This document shows positions 1-5,288 of a stretch of DNA of 7,439 nucleotides, piece by piece. The number at the start of each line of letters is the position of its first letter. Position 1 is the first letter of the stretch. The stretch spans positions 1 through 7,439 of the forward strand of contig JBPCRE010000052.1 of the NCBI GenBank assembly GCA_050997195.1, in the 5' to 3' direction. Origin of the DNA: JACCZP01 sp050997195. GTDB lineage: Bacteria > Actinomycetota > Thermoleophilia > Solirubrobacterales > Thermoleophilaceae. The notes under the pieces were generated by a model. That model saw nothing but the letters and a program-made list of their open reading frames with translations, ran no database searches and had not been told where the DNA came from. Position numbers and translations under genes: made by a program.

Positions 1-270
1 TTCGCCATGATCCTCGCCGCGCTCGTGCTGGGGTCGATTGTCGGCCTGGAGCTCTCGGCGCGAGAGCACCTCGCGGGGTACCGCCCCCACAGCACCCTGC
101 TGGCGGGAGTCGCGGCCGTAGTCGTCATGGCCGCGCTCGTGTACTCGACCGGCTACGGGGTCCTGACTCCGTACCTCGTGGTGCCCATCGGAGCGCTCGT
201 GTTCGTGCCGTGCTTCATCCTTCTCCGCCGTACCTTTCGAAGGCGCTCGGGAGGGCTGTCTTTCCGTTAG
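1..270 (+). CDS. small multi-pass membrane protein, possibly cut at the left edge
   Basis: The frame is open from the first base to the TAG at 268-270. An ATG at 7 is the first possible start and would give 87 residues, but only six bases precede it, so no ribosome-binding site can be judged and the gene may begin outside the window. Counting from that ATG, the protein has three hydrophobic stretches (about 1-18, 29-50 and 53-73). It ends in a basic tail of Arg residues, which suggests a cytoplasmic C-terminus. No catalytic motif or family signature is visible and I do not recognise it. The next gene begins 11 bases after its stop on the same strand, so the two are probably co-transcribed. 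Confidence 0.55.
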   Translation, partial: FAMILAALVLGSIVGLELSAREHLAGYRPHSTLLAGVAAVVVMAALVYSTGYGVLTPYLVVPIGALVFVPCFILLRRTFRRRSGGLSFR

Positions 271-281
271 CGTGACCGCCC

Positions 282-656
282 GTGCGCCGGCTGGTGCGAC
301 TCGGCTCGAGCGCGGTGGTGGTCACGGCGATGGTGCTCCTGGCTTCGCTGGGCCTGTGGATCGCGGTGCCGGTCGGTTGGCTGTTCGTCGGCTCGCAGGT
401 GCAGTTCCGCACCGGCTCGGTCGGCGCCGCGCTCGCGACGGCCATGGTCGGCTTCGTGCTCACCGTGGGGCTGGTGGTCCGGCTTCTGCTGTGGCTGAGC
501 GCGACCTACGGAGACCTGCGGGAGGCTCGCGGCCTGCCCTCCCTCGGGCCGGCGCCTCTCGAGGCCGTGCTCGTGGTGAGCGCCGCCGTGGCCTTCGTGG
601 TCTTCCTGGCCTGGTTCTACCTCTTCTCGGGCGCCAGCCCGTTCCCCATCAGCTGA
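282..656 (+). CDS. hypothetical three-helix membrane protein
   Basis: This 124-residue protein starts at GTG 282. An in-frame stop at 273-275 rules out a longer form, and a second GTG at 294 is the only nearby alternative. No strong Shine-Dalgarno is visible, so translation may depend on the upstream gene, which ends 11 bases earlier. The basic N-terminus (MRRLVRLG) is followed by hydrophobic segments at about 10-36, 47-72 and 94-115. The short loops hold a few charged residues (YGDLREARG near 76-84). By the positive-inside rule the N-terminus is probably cytoplasmic. It has no recognisable motif and no assigned function. The gene is convergent with the mIHF-like gene, with only 48 bases between the two stops. 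Confidence 0.6.
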   Translation: MRRLVRLGSSAVVVTAMVLLASLGLWIAVPVGWLFVGSQVQFRTGSVGAALATAMVGFVLTVGLVVRLLLWLSATYGDLREARGLPSLGPAPLEAVLVVSAAVAFVVFLAWFYLFSGASPFPIS

Positions 657-676
657 GCTGCCCGGGGCCTCTCAGC
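652..676. terminator. possible bidirectional terminator hairpin between convergent genes
   Basis: A 6-bp inverted repeat, GCTGAG (652-657) and CTCAGC (671-676), flanks a 13-base GC-rich loop. It lies at the end of the membrane-protein gene, overlapping its stop codon, and 28 bases beyond the stop of the opposing mIHF-like gene. The position suits termination of both transcripts. No T-run follows on either strand, so an intrinsic terminator of the classical kind is not shown. Confidence 0.25.
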
Positions 677-704
677 AGGGGAGCCTCCGCCGCCCGCTCG
701 GGTT

Positions 705-1079
705 TCACGCGGGGGCTCCCACCGCCGCTCGAGGCCGCTCGGAGGCTGCGCCCGCAGCCCCCTCGGAGTTCGAGAGCGCGCTGGCCAGGACCGTGCGCTG
801 GCGCTCGGTGAGCGAGCCGATGGGCTTGTTCTCCACTAGGCCGACCGACAGCAGGGTCCGCCGGCAGCGCGTGCGGCCCCAACGGCGCTGACTCATCAGC
901 AGCTCGCTGATGGCCATCCCCTCGGCCTGCCAGGGGCACTCCAGGATCACCTCGGACACCTCGCGGCCCCCGGCGGCCACCTCGCGCTTGAGCTCGGCCC
1001 GCGCAAGCCGGACGCGGTTCGCGCGCTCCAGGGCTCTCATCGGTTGTTGGACAGGGGCAGCTACGGCGTTGTCGCCCAT
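705..1079 (-). CDS. actinobacterial integration host factor (mIHF)-like DNA-binding protein
   Basis: Proteins of this family bind DNA without strong sequence specificity through a helix-two-turn-helix fold, and shape the nucleoid. The 124-residue product matches the family pattern in order. An N-terminal helix rich in Ala, Arg and Glu (about 16-33, containing ARAELKRE) is followed by a segment like the mIHF 'vsaLLe' helix (AISELLMSQRRWGRTRCRR, 56-74), then a C-terminal GSLTERQRTVLASAL (88-102), like the GLGDRQR ending of mycobacterial mIHF. It differs from classical mIHF in an ECPW motif (47-50), an SQRRWG segment where the usual form has 'lPgvGk', and a 22-residue Ala-rich tail. ATG 1079 is chosen because GGGGAG lies nine bases upstream (1089-1094). 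A GTG at 1166 would add 29 residues without family similarity. It may be a specialised paralogue, since classical mIHF genes usually sit by gmk, which is absent here. The family call is from memory of the pattern. Confidence 0.75.
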   Translation of the reverse strand: MGDNAVAAPVQQPMRALERANRVRLARAELKREVAAGGREVSEVILECPWQAEGMAISELLMSQRRWGRTRCRRTLLSVGLVENKPIGSLTERQRTVLASALSNSEGAAGAASERPRAAVGAPA

Positions 1080-1085
1080 TCTTTC

Positions 1086-1159
1086 GATCTCCCCGCAGAG
1101 TCGTTGTGCGTTCACGTCGCCAGGACCCGGCCCCTCCCTTCGCCGCGTTCGGGGAGATC
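1086..1159 (-). promoter_or_regulatory. leader inverted repeat that can mask the mIHF Shine-Dalgarno
   Basis: On the - strand, GATCTCCCCG (1158-1149 region; + strand 1150-1159) is an exact complement of CGGGGAGATC (+ strand 1086-1095). The second copy contains the GGGGAG ribosome-binding site of the mIHF-like gene. Both arms lie inside the leader predicted from the promoter at 1215-1244, separated by 54 bases. Pairing would hide the Shine-Dalgarno. The upstream arm can instead fold locally as GGGG-AUCU-CCCC (1162-1151), which would leave the site free. The sequence shows the pairing potential; a regulatory role is inferred. The same repeat could instead be a DNA operator. Confidence 0.4.
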
Positions 1160-1214
1160 CCCTCACGGTCGTTTCGGCGATGCCGAGCGCCGGGGTGGCT
1201 GAGCGACGAGGCCG

Positions 1215-1244
1215 ACCTTACGTCGTGGCCCGGGGACCGGTCAA
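1215..1244 (-). promoter_or_regulatory. candidate sigma-70-type promoter for the mIHF-like gene
   Basis: Reading the - strand, TTGACC (1244-1239) is followed after 18 bases by TAAGGT (1220-1215). Both are close to the housekeeping consensus, and they stand out in a GC-rich interval. Transcription would start near 1208, giving a leader of about 130 bases before the ATG at 1079. No other good promoter was seen upstream of this gene. Confidence 0.55.
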
Positions 1245-1287
1245 CCGCGAAACCGTCGACCAGCCGCTACGAGCGGGCTTTTCCTTG

Positions 1288-1333
1288 GAGGCTGGTTCAG
1301 CAAGCGCGGCACCGCCATTTCTGAACCAGCCTC
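1288..1333. repeat. 13-bp perfect inverted repeat in the divergent control region
   Basis: GAGGCTGGTTCAG (1288-1300) and its exact reverse complement (1321-1333) are separated by 20 bases. The arm centres are 33 bp apart, close to three helical turns. The octamer CTTGGAGG also occurs as a direct repeat at 1284-1291 and 1333-1340, bracketing the structure. It lies between the promoter of the mIHF-like gene and the start of the gene at 1379. It could be a paired operator, an RNA hairpin, or the relic of a small insertion. The repeat is certain; its role is unknown. Confidence 0.6.
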
Positions 1334-1363
1334 TTGGAGGACGGCCGCAACCGACCGTGGAGA

Positions 1364-1369
1364 TACACT
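1364..1369 (+). promoter_or_regulatory. candidate -10 element for a leaderless start at 1379
   Basis: TACACT (within GATACACT) ends nine bases before the GTG at 1379. That spacing would place the transcription start at or just before the start codon, as in leaderless actinobacterial genes. No good -35 hexamer is present at 16-19 bases upstream, so the promoter call is weak. The nearest match, TTGGAG at 1334-1339, is 24 bases away. Confidence 0.3.
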
Positions 1370-1378
1370 CGCGCCGTC

Positions 1379-1705
1379 GTGGCCGAGCCTCACTTCGAAG
1401 AGAGCGCTCTCGAGCGCCGCAACGGCGAGCTCCGCCGGCTCCCCGCGGTGGTCGAGCCGACGGGGGCCCGGATCCTCGAGCCCGCCGGCCCGAGGAGCCT
1501 CGCCGCCGAGCGGGCGCCCGCCCTCCCCGTGCCCGTGATCGCGGCCGCCGGGGGCTTCCTCGTGGGGCTGGCCACCTGGGTCCTCGCTCGGGCGCTCCGC
1601 CCACGCCGGCGGGCTCTCGCGGTTCGCCGCTCGCGCCGTCAGCGCGCGTTCGAGGTCACCGGCAGCCGCTCCTTCCTCGTCGACGTTCACCTCTTAAAGC
1701 GATAG
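1379..1705 (+). CDS. hypothetical single-pass membrane protein with basic tail
   Basis: This is a 108-residue protein if it starts at GTG 1379. A TTG at 1334 would add 15 residues but lies across the inverted repeat and has no better ribosome-binding site. No Shine-Dalgarno precedes 1379, while a -10-like TACACT sits just upstream, which favours a leaderless message. The N-terminal half (1-46) is polar and charged. One hydrophobic helix follows (about 50-70), then a strongly basic stretch (RALRPRRRALAVRRSRRQR, 71-89) and a terminal SFLVDVHLLKR (98-108). The basic stretch after the helix predicts N-out/C-in topology, or membrane anchoring of a cytosolic tail. I do not recognise a named family. 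The glycosylase gene starts 35 bases downstream on the same strand, so the two are probably one transcript. The Ala/Leu/Arg make-up matches neighbouring genes. Confidence 0.5.
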   Translation: MAEPHFEESALERRNGELRRLPAVVEPTGARILEPAGPRSLAAERAPALPVPVIAAAGGFLVGLATWVLARALRPRRRALAVRRSRRQRAFEVTGSRSFLVDVHLLKR

Positions 1706-1740
1706 GCGCTCACGCCTCGGCTCCGTGGGGAGCCCGTCCG

Positions 1741-2628
1741 GTGGTCCTCGAGCGCGATGTGCGCCCGCTCGGTCCCTACCGCCTTCCGCCCGCCGGGCGC
1801 GACGGCGTCCTTCGCCGCCGCGGCGGGGCGCTGGCCCGCCTGCTGCACTGCGGCACCGAGCCCGTGCTCGTGCACGCGTGGCCGTCCTCGGGGGCCGTGC
1901 GCCTGCGCAGCTCGGCGCCCTCCCGCGAGGCGGCGGTCCACGGGCTCGAGCGCATGCGCTTCGCCCTCGCCCTCGATCACGACCTTCGCCCCTTCCACGC
2001 CCGCTTCGGCCACGACCGCCTGCTCGGGCCCATCGTGCGCCGGTTCCCCTGGATCCGCCCCCAGCGGCGGCCCGAGCCCTTCGAGGCGCTGGCCTGGGCC
2101 ATCACCGAGCAGCTCATCGAGACCGAGCGCGCTCAGGCCATCCAGCGTCGTCTGGTGTGGCGCTACGGCCGCGCGAGCCACTGCGCCACCTTCCGCGACG
2201 TGCCGGGGCCCACGCGCCTGGCCGGGCGGGCCCCCGCCGAGCTAGAGGGCTGCGATCTCTCCGCCGGACGGTCGGTCGCGCTCGTGCGCGCCGCGCGCGA
2301 GGTGGCCGCGGGCCGCGTCGATCTGAGCGAGCACGAGCCGGCGTGGAGGCGCCTCCGCACCATTCGCGGCATCGGCTCCTGGACGCTCGAGTGCCTCGCC
2401 CTCCACGGGCAGGGCCGCGACGATCAGCTGCCCGCCGGAGACCTCGCCTACCTGAAGCTCGTGGGAGCGCTCGAGGGCCTCGGGCGCCGGGCCACCGAGG
2501 ATGAGGTGCGGGAGTTCTTCGCCCCCTACGCGCCGTTCGGAGCCCTGGCCGGCCTGTACCTGCTGGCGGGCGCGCACCGGGGGGCCATCGGGCTCAGAGC
2601 CCCTGTCCGGGCAGCAGCTCGTTGGTGA
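1741..2628 (+). CDS. AlkA-type DNA-3-methyladenine glycosylase II
   Basis: The family excises 3-methyladenine and other alkylated bases by hydrolysing the N-glycosidic bond, which begins base-excision repair in the cytoplasm. The 295-residue product has the expected order: an N-terminal AlkA-like domain (about 1-78), then the helical HhH-GPD domain. In the latter, EALAWAITEQLIE (115-127) matches the conserved A-I-x-x-Q region, and LRTIRGIGSWTLECLAL (205-221) is the helix-hairpin-helix. PAGD (231-234) supplies the predicted catalytic Asp234, corresponding to Asp238 of E. coli AlkA. Length is normal for AlkA (282 in E. coli). GTG 1741 is chosen because GGGGAG lies eight bases upstream (1727-1732), and because the frame upstream, though open to 910, has no family similarity. 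No Ada-like methylation-sensor domain or cysteine cluster is fused to it. The 3' end overlaps the convergent lipoprotein gene by 35 bp. Confidence 0.88.
   Translation: MVLERDVRPLGPYRLPPAGRDGVLRRRGGALARLLHCGTEPVLVHAWPSSGAVRLRSSAPSREAAVHGLERMRFALALDHDLRPFHARFGHDRLLGPIVRRFPWIRPQRRPEPFEALAWAITEQLIETERAQAIQRRLVWRYGRASHCATFRDVPGPTRLAGRAPAELEGCDLSAGRSVALVRAAREVAAGRVDLSEHEPAWRRLRTIRGIGSWTLECLALHGQGRDDQLPAGDLAYLKLVGALEGLGRRATEDEVREFFAPYAPFGALAGLYLLAGAHRGAIGLRAPVRAAARW
2590..2603. terminator. possible GC-rich hairpin at the convergent gene ends
   Basis: GGGCTC (2590-2595) and GAGCCC (2597-2602) form a near-perfect palindrome around base 2596. As RNA it could fold as a 4-bp GC stem with a 5-base loop. 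It lies inside the 35-bp overlap between the glycosylase and lipoprotein genes and covers the lipoprotein stop codon. There is no T-run on either strand, so this is only a candidate, and I see no better terminator for either transcript. Confidence 0.2.
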
Positions 2629-3598
2629 AGGAGGCCCGGGCGTTCGGGAAGCGTCGGAGCAGTCCGTTCTCGCGCATCCAGGCCGTGAAGCGCTGCCACT
2701 CGCGGGGGTCCTGGTACCCGTAGGGCCGCCCGCGCTCGGGGGCGAAGAGGCGGGAGGTGACGCGCACGACCTCGCGCTGCAGACGCGGGTCGAGGTCGCG
2801 GTTCTCCGCGAGCAGGCCGCGGATGGCCCGGTCGGGGTTGCGCCGCACGTCGGCGGTCCCTCTGGCCAGCGCCCCGATGAAGGCGCGCAGGCGGCCGGCG
2901 TCGGCGTCGAGGGCGTCCTTGTTGGCCACCAGCACGAGCTCGTTGTAGGTCGGCACGCCGGCGTCCTCGATGCGGATGATCTGGGGGCGCTTGCCGCGCA
3001 GCCTGAGCTCGGTTCCCTCGTAGTTCCAGAAGGCGCCGAGCACCGCGTCCACCCGCCGGGTGAGCAGCGACGGGCCCAAGGAGAAGCCGACGTTGCGCTC
3101 GGTGACCCGGCCCCGCGGCACCCCAGCTCGGTTCAGGGCGGTGCGCAGGAAGGCCGACTGATAGTCGATCCCCGCGGTGCCCACCTTCTTGCCCGCGAGG
3201 TCGGCGACGCGGCTCACGCGCGCCGAGGGCAGCGAGATGATCGAGGTCAGCGGCTCGCGCACGAGGGCCCCCACGGCCACCACGTTCAGCCCCTGGTCGC
3301 GGGCGCGGAGCACCTCGGGCTCGTAGGAGACGGCCAGATCGACCCGGCCGGCGGCCACCTGCTTGATCGGCGCCGCGGGATCGGAGGGTTGGCGAATCTC
3401 CACGTCGAGGCCCGCGTCCTCGAAGTGCCCGCCACTCCGCGCGGCGTAGATCGGGGCGTGGTCGGCGTTCGGGAAGTAGTCGAGCAGCAGCTCGAAGGCC
3501 TGGGGATCGCTCGCCGAGAGGCGGTCCTCCTTCTCGCCGCAGCCGGCCAGCACCAGGACGGCGGCGAGCGCGACGCCGAGGAGGTGCCGGGCGCTCAC
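2594..3598 (-). CDS. thiY: ABC substrate-binding lipoprotein, ThiY/NMT1 type (thiamin-precursor uptake)
   Basis: This is the extracytoplasmic binding protein of the importer. The 334-residue product begins with a short hydrophobic signal and a lipobox (LVLAGC, Cys20), so it should be lipid-anchored outside the membrane. The mature part matches the NMT1/THI5-like family: LLDYFPNADHAPIY (38-51), a Gly-Gly-His-Phe-Glu-Asp segment before GLDVEI (63-68), AAGRVDLAVSYEPEVL (82-97), GAFWNYEG (188-195) and PTYNELVLVAN (216-226). Relatives bind formyl-aminopyrimidine or HMP (ThiY), and others bind riboflavin (RibY). The TPP riboswitch before the operon favours a thiamin-related ligand. GTG 3598 is chosen because it overlaps the permease stop by four bases (GTGA) and places the signal peptide correctly; the longer frame to 3775 has no signal sequence. 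It is the last gene of the operon, which is unusual because binding-protein genes often come first. The family is clear; the exact ligand is inferred. Confidence 0.85.
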   Translation of the reverse strand: MSARHLLGVALAAVLVLAGCGEKEDRLSASDPQAFELLLDYFPNADHAPIYAARSGGHFEDAGLDVEIRQPSDPAAPIKQVAAGRVDLAVSYEPEVLRARDQGLNVVAVGALVREPLTSIISLPSARVSRVADLAGKKVGTAGIDYQSAFLRTALNRAGVPRGRVTERNVGFSLGPSLLTRRVDAVLGAFWNYEGTELRLRGKRPQIIRIEDAGVPTYNELVLVANKDALDADAGRLRAFIGALARGTADVRRNPDRAIRGLLAENRDLDPRLQREVVRVTSRLFAPERGRPYGYQDPREWQRFTAWMRENGLLRRFPNARASFTNELLPGQGL

Positions 3599-4347
3599 GA
3601 CGGCGCTCCCCGCGGGGCCCAGGGCACGAGCACCCGCTCGAGCGCCGACACGAGCGCGAAGAGGGCGAGGGCCATGAGCGTGAGCAGCACCACCCCGGCG
3701 TAGACCCGCGGCGTCTGGAGCTGGTTGTTGCCGAGGAGCACGAGCCGTCCGAGCCCCGCGTCCGCGCCCGCCCACTCCCCGAACACCGCGCCGATGACCG
3801 ACACGGTGGCCGCCACCCGGAGTCCCGAGAAAAGCGACGGCAGGGAGGAGGGAAGCTCGACGCGGCGGAGCGTCGAGAGGCGCGAGGCCCCGAGCGAGCG
3901 CATGAGCTCGCGGAGCTCGAGGGGCACCGAGCGCAGGCCGTCGAGGGCGCCCACGGTGACGGGGAAGAAGCAGGTGAGCGCGACGATGGCGAGGATGGGT
4001 CCCATCCCGTAGTCGAAGGCGAGCACGAGCACCGGCGCGAGCACCACCACCGGGACGGCCTGCGAGGCCACCAGCAGGGGGTAGGCGGCCTCACGGAGCG
4101 GTCGCACGAGGTGCATGGCCACGGCCGCGCCCACGCCTCCCACCACGGCGATCAGCAGCCCGAGGACCACCTCGACCAGGGTGACCCGGGCCTGGTCGAG
4201 GAGCAGGGCGCCGTCGTCGCGCAGGGCGCCGAGCACCTCGACCGGCGTGGCGAGCGTCAGGTCGTCCACCGAGGGCATCGAGCCCACGGCCTGCCACGCG
4301 CCGAGGGCCGCGAGCAGGAGGAGTCCCGGGGCAAGGATCCGCCTCAT
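3595..4347 (-). CDS. thiX: ABC importer permease, ThiX/SsuC-TauC type
   Basis: This is the membrane subunit through which the substrate passes, probably working as a homodimer. The 250-residue protein has hydrophobic segments at about 5-22, 56-79, 89-111, 116-134, 178-191 and 216-236. The cytoplasmic EAA loop that docks on the ATPase is at about 147-170 (ELMRSLGASRLSTLRRVELP). Its length and layout fit the small permeases of the nitrate/sulfonate/thiamin-precursor class. ATG 4347 is chosen because it overlaps the ATPase stop (ATGA, 4347-4344). The frame stays open to 4974, but only as a shadow of the ATPase gene. The downstream lipoprotein gene starts inside its own stop codon, so all three subunits are likely translationally coupled. 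The substrate cannot be read from this protein and comes from the neighbours. Confidence 0.85.
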   Translation of the reverse strand: MRRILAPGLLLLAALGAWQAVGSMPSVDDLTLATPVEVLGALRDDGALLLDQARVTLVEVVLGLLIAVVGGVGAAVAMHLVRPLREAAYPLLVASQAVPVVVLAPVLVLAFDYGMGPILAIVALTCFFPVTVGALDGLRSVPLELRELMRSLGASRLSTLRRVELPSSLPSLFSGLRVAATVSVIGAVFGEWAGADAGLGRLVLLGNNQLQTPRVYAGVVLLTLMALALFALVSALERVLVPWAPRGAPS

Positions 4348-5141
4348 CGCTCGAGCGCCCCGAGAGCCCGTTCGCGGAGGTCGATGAAGGCCGCGTCGGT
4401 CACGGTCCGGCGCCGCGGCCGCGGTCGCTCGAGGTTCACGGCGATCTCGGCCACGACCCGCCCGGGACGGGGCGAGAGCACCGCGACCCGATCGGCGAGC
4501 AGCAGCGCCTCCTCCACGTCGTGGGTCACGAGGACCACGGTGCGCGGCTCCTCGGCCAGCCCGGCGGCCAGCCACTCCTGCATCTCCCCGCGGGTGATGG
4601 CGTCGAGGGCTCCGAAGGGCTCGTCGAGCAGCAGCACGGGCCGGCCCACGAGCAGCGTGCGCAGGAAGGCCACCCGCTGGCGCATCCCGCCCGAGAGCTC
4701 CGCGGGCCGGGCGCGCTCGAACTCCGCGAGGCCGAAGCGCTCGAACAGGGGCCGCGCGCGGCGGCGGGCCTCGGCCCGCGCCACGCCGGCGCTCTCGAGG
4801 GCGAGCGCGGCGTTGTCGAGGGCGCTTCGCCACGGCAGCAGGAGGTCGCGCTGGGGCATCAGCGCGCAGCGCCCGAGGCGCTCGCCGGCGCGGGTGACCC
4901 CGCCCACCGAGACGAGTCCCGAGTCCGGCTCGGCCAAACCGGCGAGGAGCGCGAGGAGGGTGGACTTGCCGCATCCCGATGGGCCCACCACGGCGAGGAC
5001 CTCCCCGGGCGCGGCGCGCAGGTCGAGCTCCTCGAGGGCCCTCACGCCGCCCCGGTAGGCGCGCGTCACGCTCTCGGCGGCCACGCCCGGAAGCCTCTGT
5101 CGCGTCGGTCCCTCGACGGGGACCTCGAGCCGTGTGTCCAT
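4344..5141 (-). CDS. thiZ: ABC importer ATPase, ThiZ/SsuB-TauB type, under TPP riboswitch control
   Basis: This is the nucleotide-binding subunit that powers import on the inner face of the membrane. The 265-residue product has the complete set of motifs: Walker A GPSGCGKST (53-61), Q-loop MPQRDL (95-100), signature LSGGMRQR (149-156), Walker B VLLLDEP (169-175) followed by GALD (177-180), and H-loop VTHD (205-208). An N-terminal extension of about 20 residues and a polar C-terminal tail with DLRERALGALER flank the core. ATG 5141 is chosen because GGAGG (5151-5147) lies five bases upstream. The in-frame ATG at 5159 belongs to the conserved UAAUG of the riboswitch aptamer and has no ribosome-binding site. 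It is the first gene of the operon, so repression here should pass to the permease and lipoprotein through the 4-base overlaps. The ATPase class alone (taurine/nitrate/thiamin-precursor) would not fix the substrate. Confidence 0.88.
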   Translation of the reverse strand: MDTRLEVPVEGPTRQRLPGVAAESVTRAYRGGVRALEELDLRAAPGEVLAVVGPSGCGKSTLLALLAGLAEPDSGLVSVGGVTRAGERLGRCALMPQRDLLLPWRSALDNAALALESAGVARAEARRRARPLFERFGLAEFERARPAELSGGMRQRVAFLRTLLVGRPVLLLDEPFGALDAITRGEMQEWLAAGLAEEPRTVVLVTHDVEEALLLADRVAVLSPRPGRVVAEIAVNLERPRPRRRTVTDAAFIDLRERALGALER

Positions 5142-5143
5142 CG

Positions 5144-5250
5144 CTCCCTCCGCGGGCATTACCCCACAGGTTCGAAGGGTCAGCGCCGGGCGGGAAAGCC
5201 GTCCCGGGGGCGCTATCTCAGCCCGCTACCCGCGAGCCCCCCTGGTGATC
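5144..5250 (-). promoter_or_regulatory. TPP (thi-box) riboswitch
   Basis: Reading the - strand, the core thi-box elements appear in order. A G-run is followed by the P3 hairpin GCTCGC-GGGTA-GCGGGC (5237-5221), then the conserved TGAGA (5220-5216). A P3a stem AGCGCC/GGCGCT (5214-5209 and 5187-5182) carries an inner CGGGA/TCCCG hairpin. Next come ACCC closing P2 (5180-5177), GAACCTG (5173-5167) and the P4/P5 part TGGGGTAATGCCCGCGGAGG (5166-5147). The GGAGGGAG at the end (5151-5144) is the Shine-Dalgarno of the ATPase gene, so TPP binding should block translation directly. P1 is not obvious. The P4-P5 segment looks two bases shorter than the common CCTGATCTGG form. A TACGCT at 5264-5259 could be a -10 box starting the message near 5252, but no -35 was found. 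Confidence 0.9.
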
Positions 5251-5269
5251 GTCGCACCAGCGTACACCC

Positions 5270-5288
5270 GAGGGGCGGCTCACCCCTC
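5270..5288 (-). terminator. possible hairpin at the end of the aldo/keto reductase gene
   Basis: A 6-bp perfect inverted repeat, GAGGGG (5270-5275) and CCCCTC (5283-5288), encloses a 7-base loop containing the reductase stop codon. It might end the reductase transcript before the riboswitch. There is no T-run after it, and read-through into the riboswitch operon cannot be excluded. Confidence 0.25.

Noticed and set aside
649..939. - strand frame overlapping the mIHF-like gene
   Set aside because: It is a shadow in another frame of the same strand, has no recognisable pattern, and overlaps the supported gene almost fully.
1080..1166. Upstream GTG start for the mIHF-like gene
   Set aside because: The 29 added residues lack family similarity, no good ribosome-binding site lies before 1166, and GGGGAG is well placed for ATG 1079.
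1187..1260. tRNA-like sequence (gccggggtggctgagcg)
   Set aside because: It resembles the 5' end of a Leu or Ser tRNA, but no matching acceptor strand, T-arm or anticodon arm follows at the right distance.
1284..1340. Miniature transposable element
   Set aside because: The structure is only about 57 bases, the direct and inverted repeats are not flush, and no other copy was seen in the window. I keep it as a repeat only.
910..1740. Long + strand open frame leading into the glycosylase
   Set aside because: It is an extension without stops in GC-rich DNA. It runs antisense to the mIHF-like gene, across the control region and out of frame through the small membrane-protein gene. Family similarity and a ribosome-binding site support GTG 1741.
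2501..3703. 400-residue + strand frame antisense to the lipoprotein gene
   Set aside because: Its composition is that of a reverse-frame shadow, with no motifs, while the opposite strand encodes a complete ThiY-type lipoprotein.
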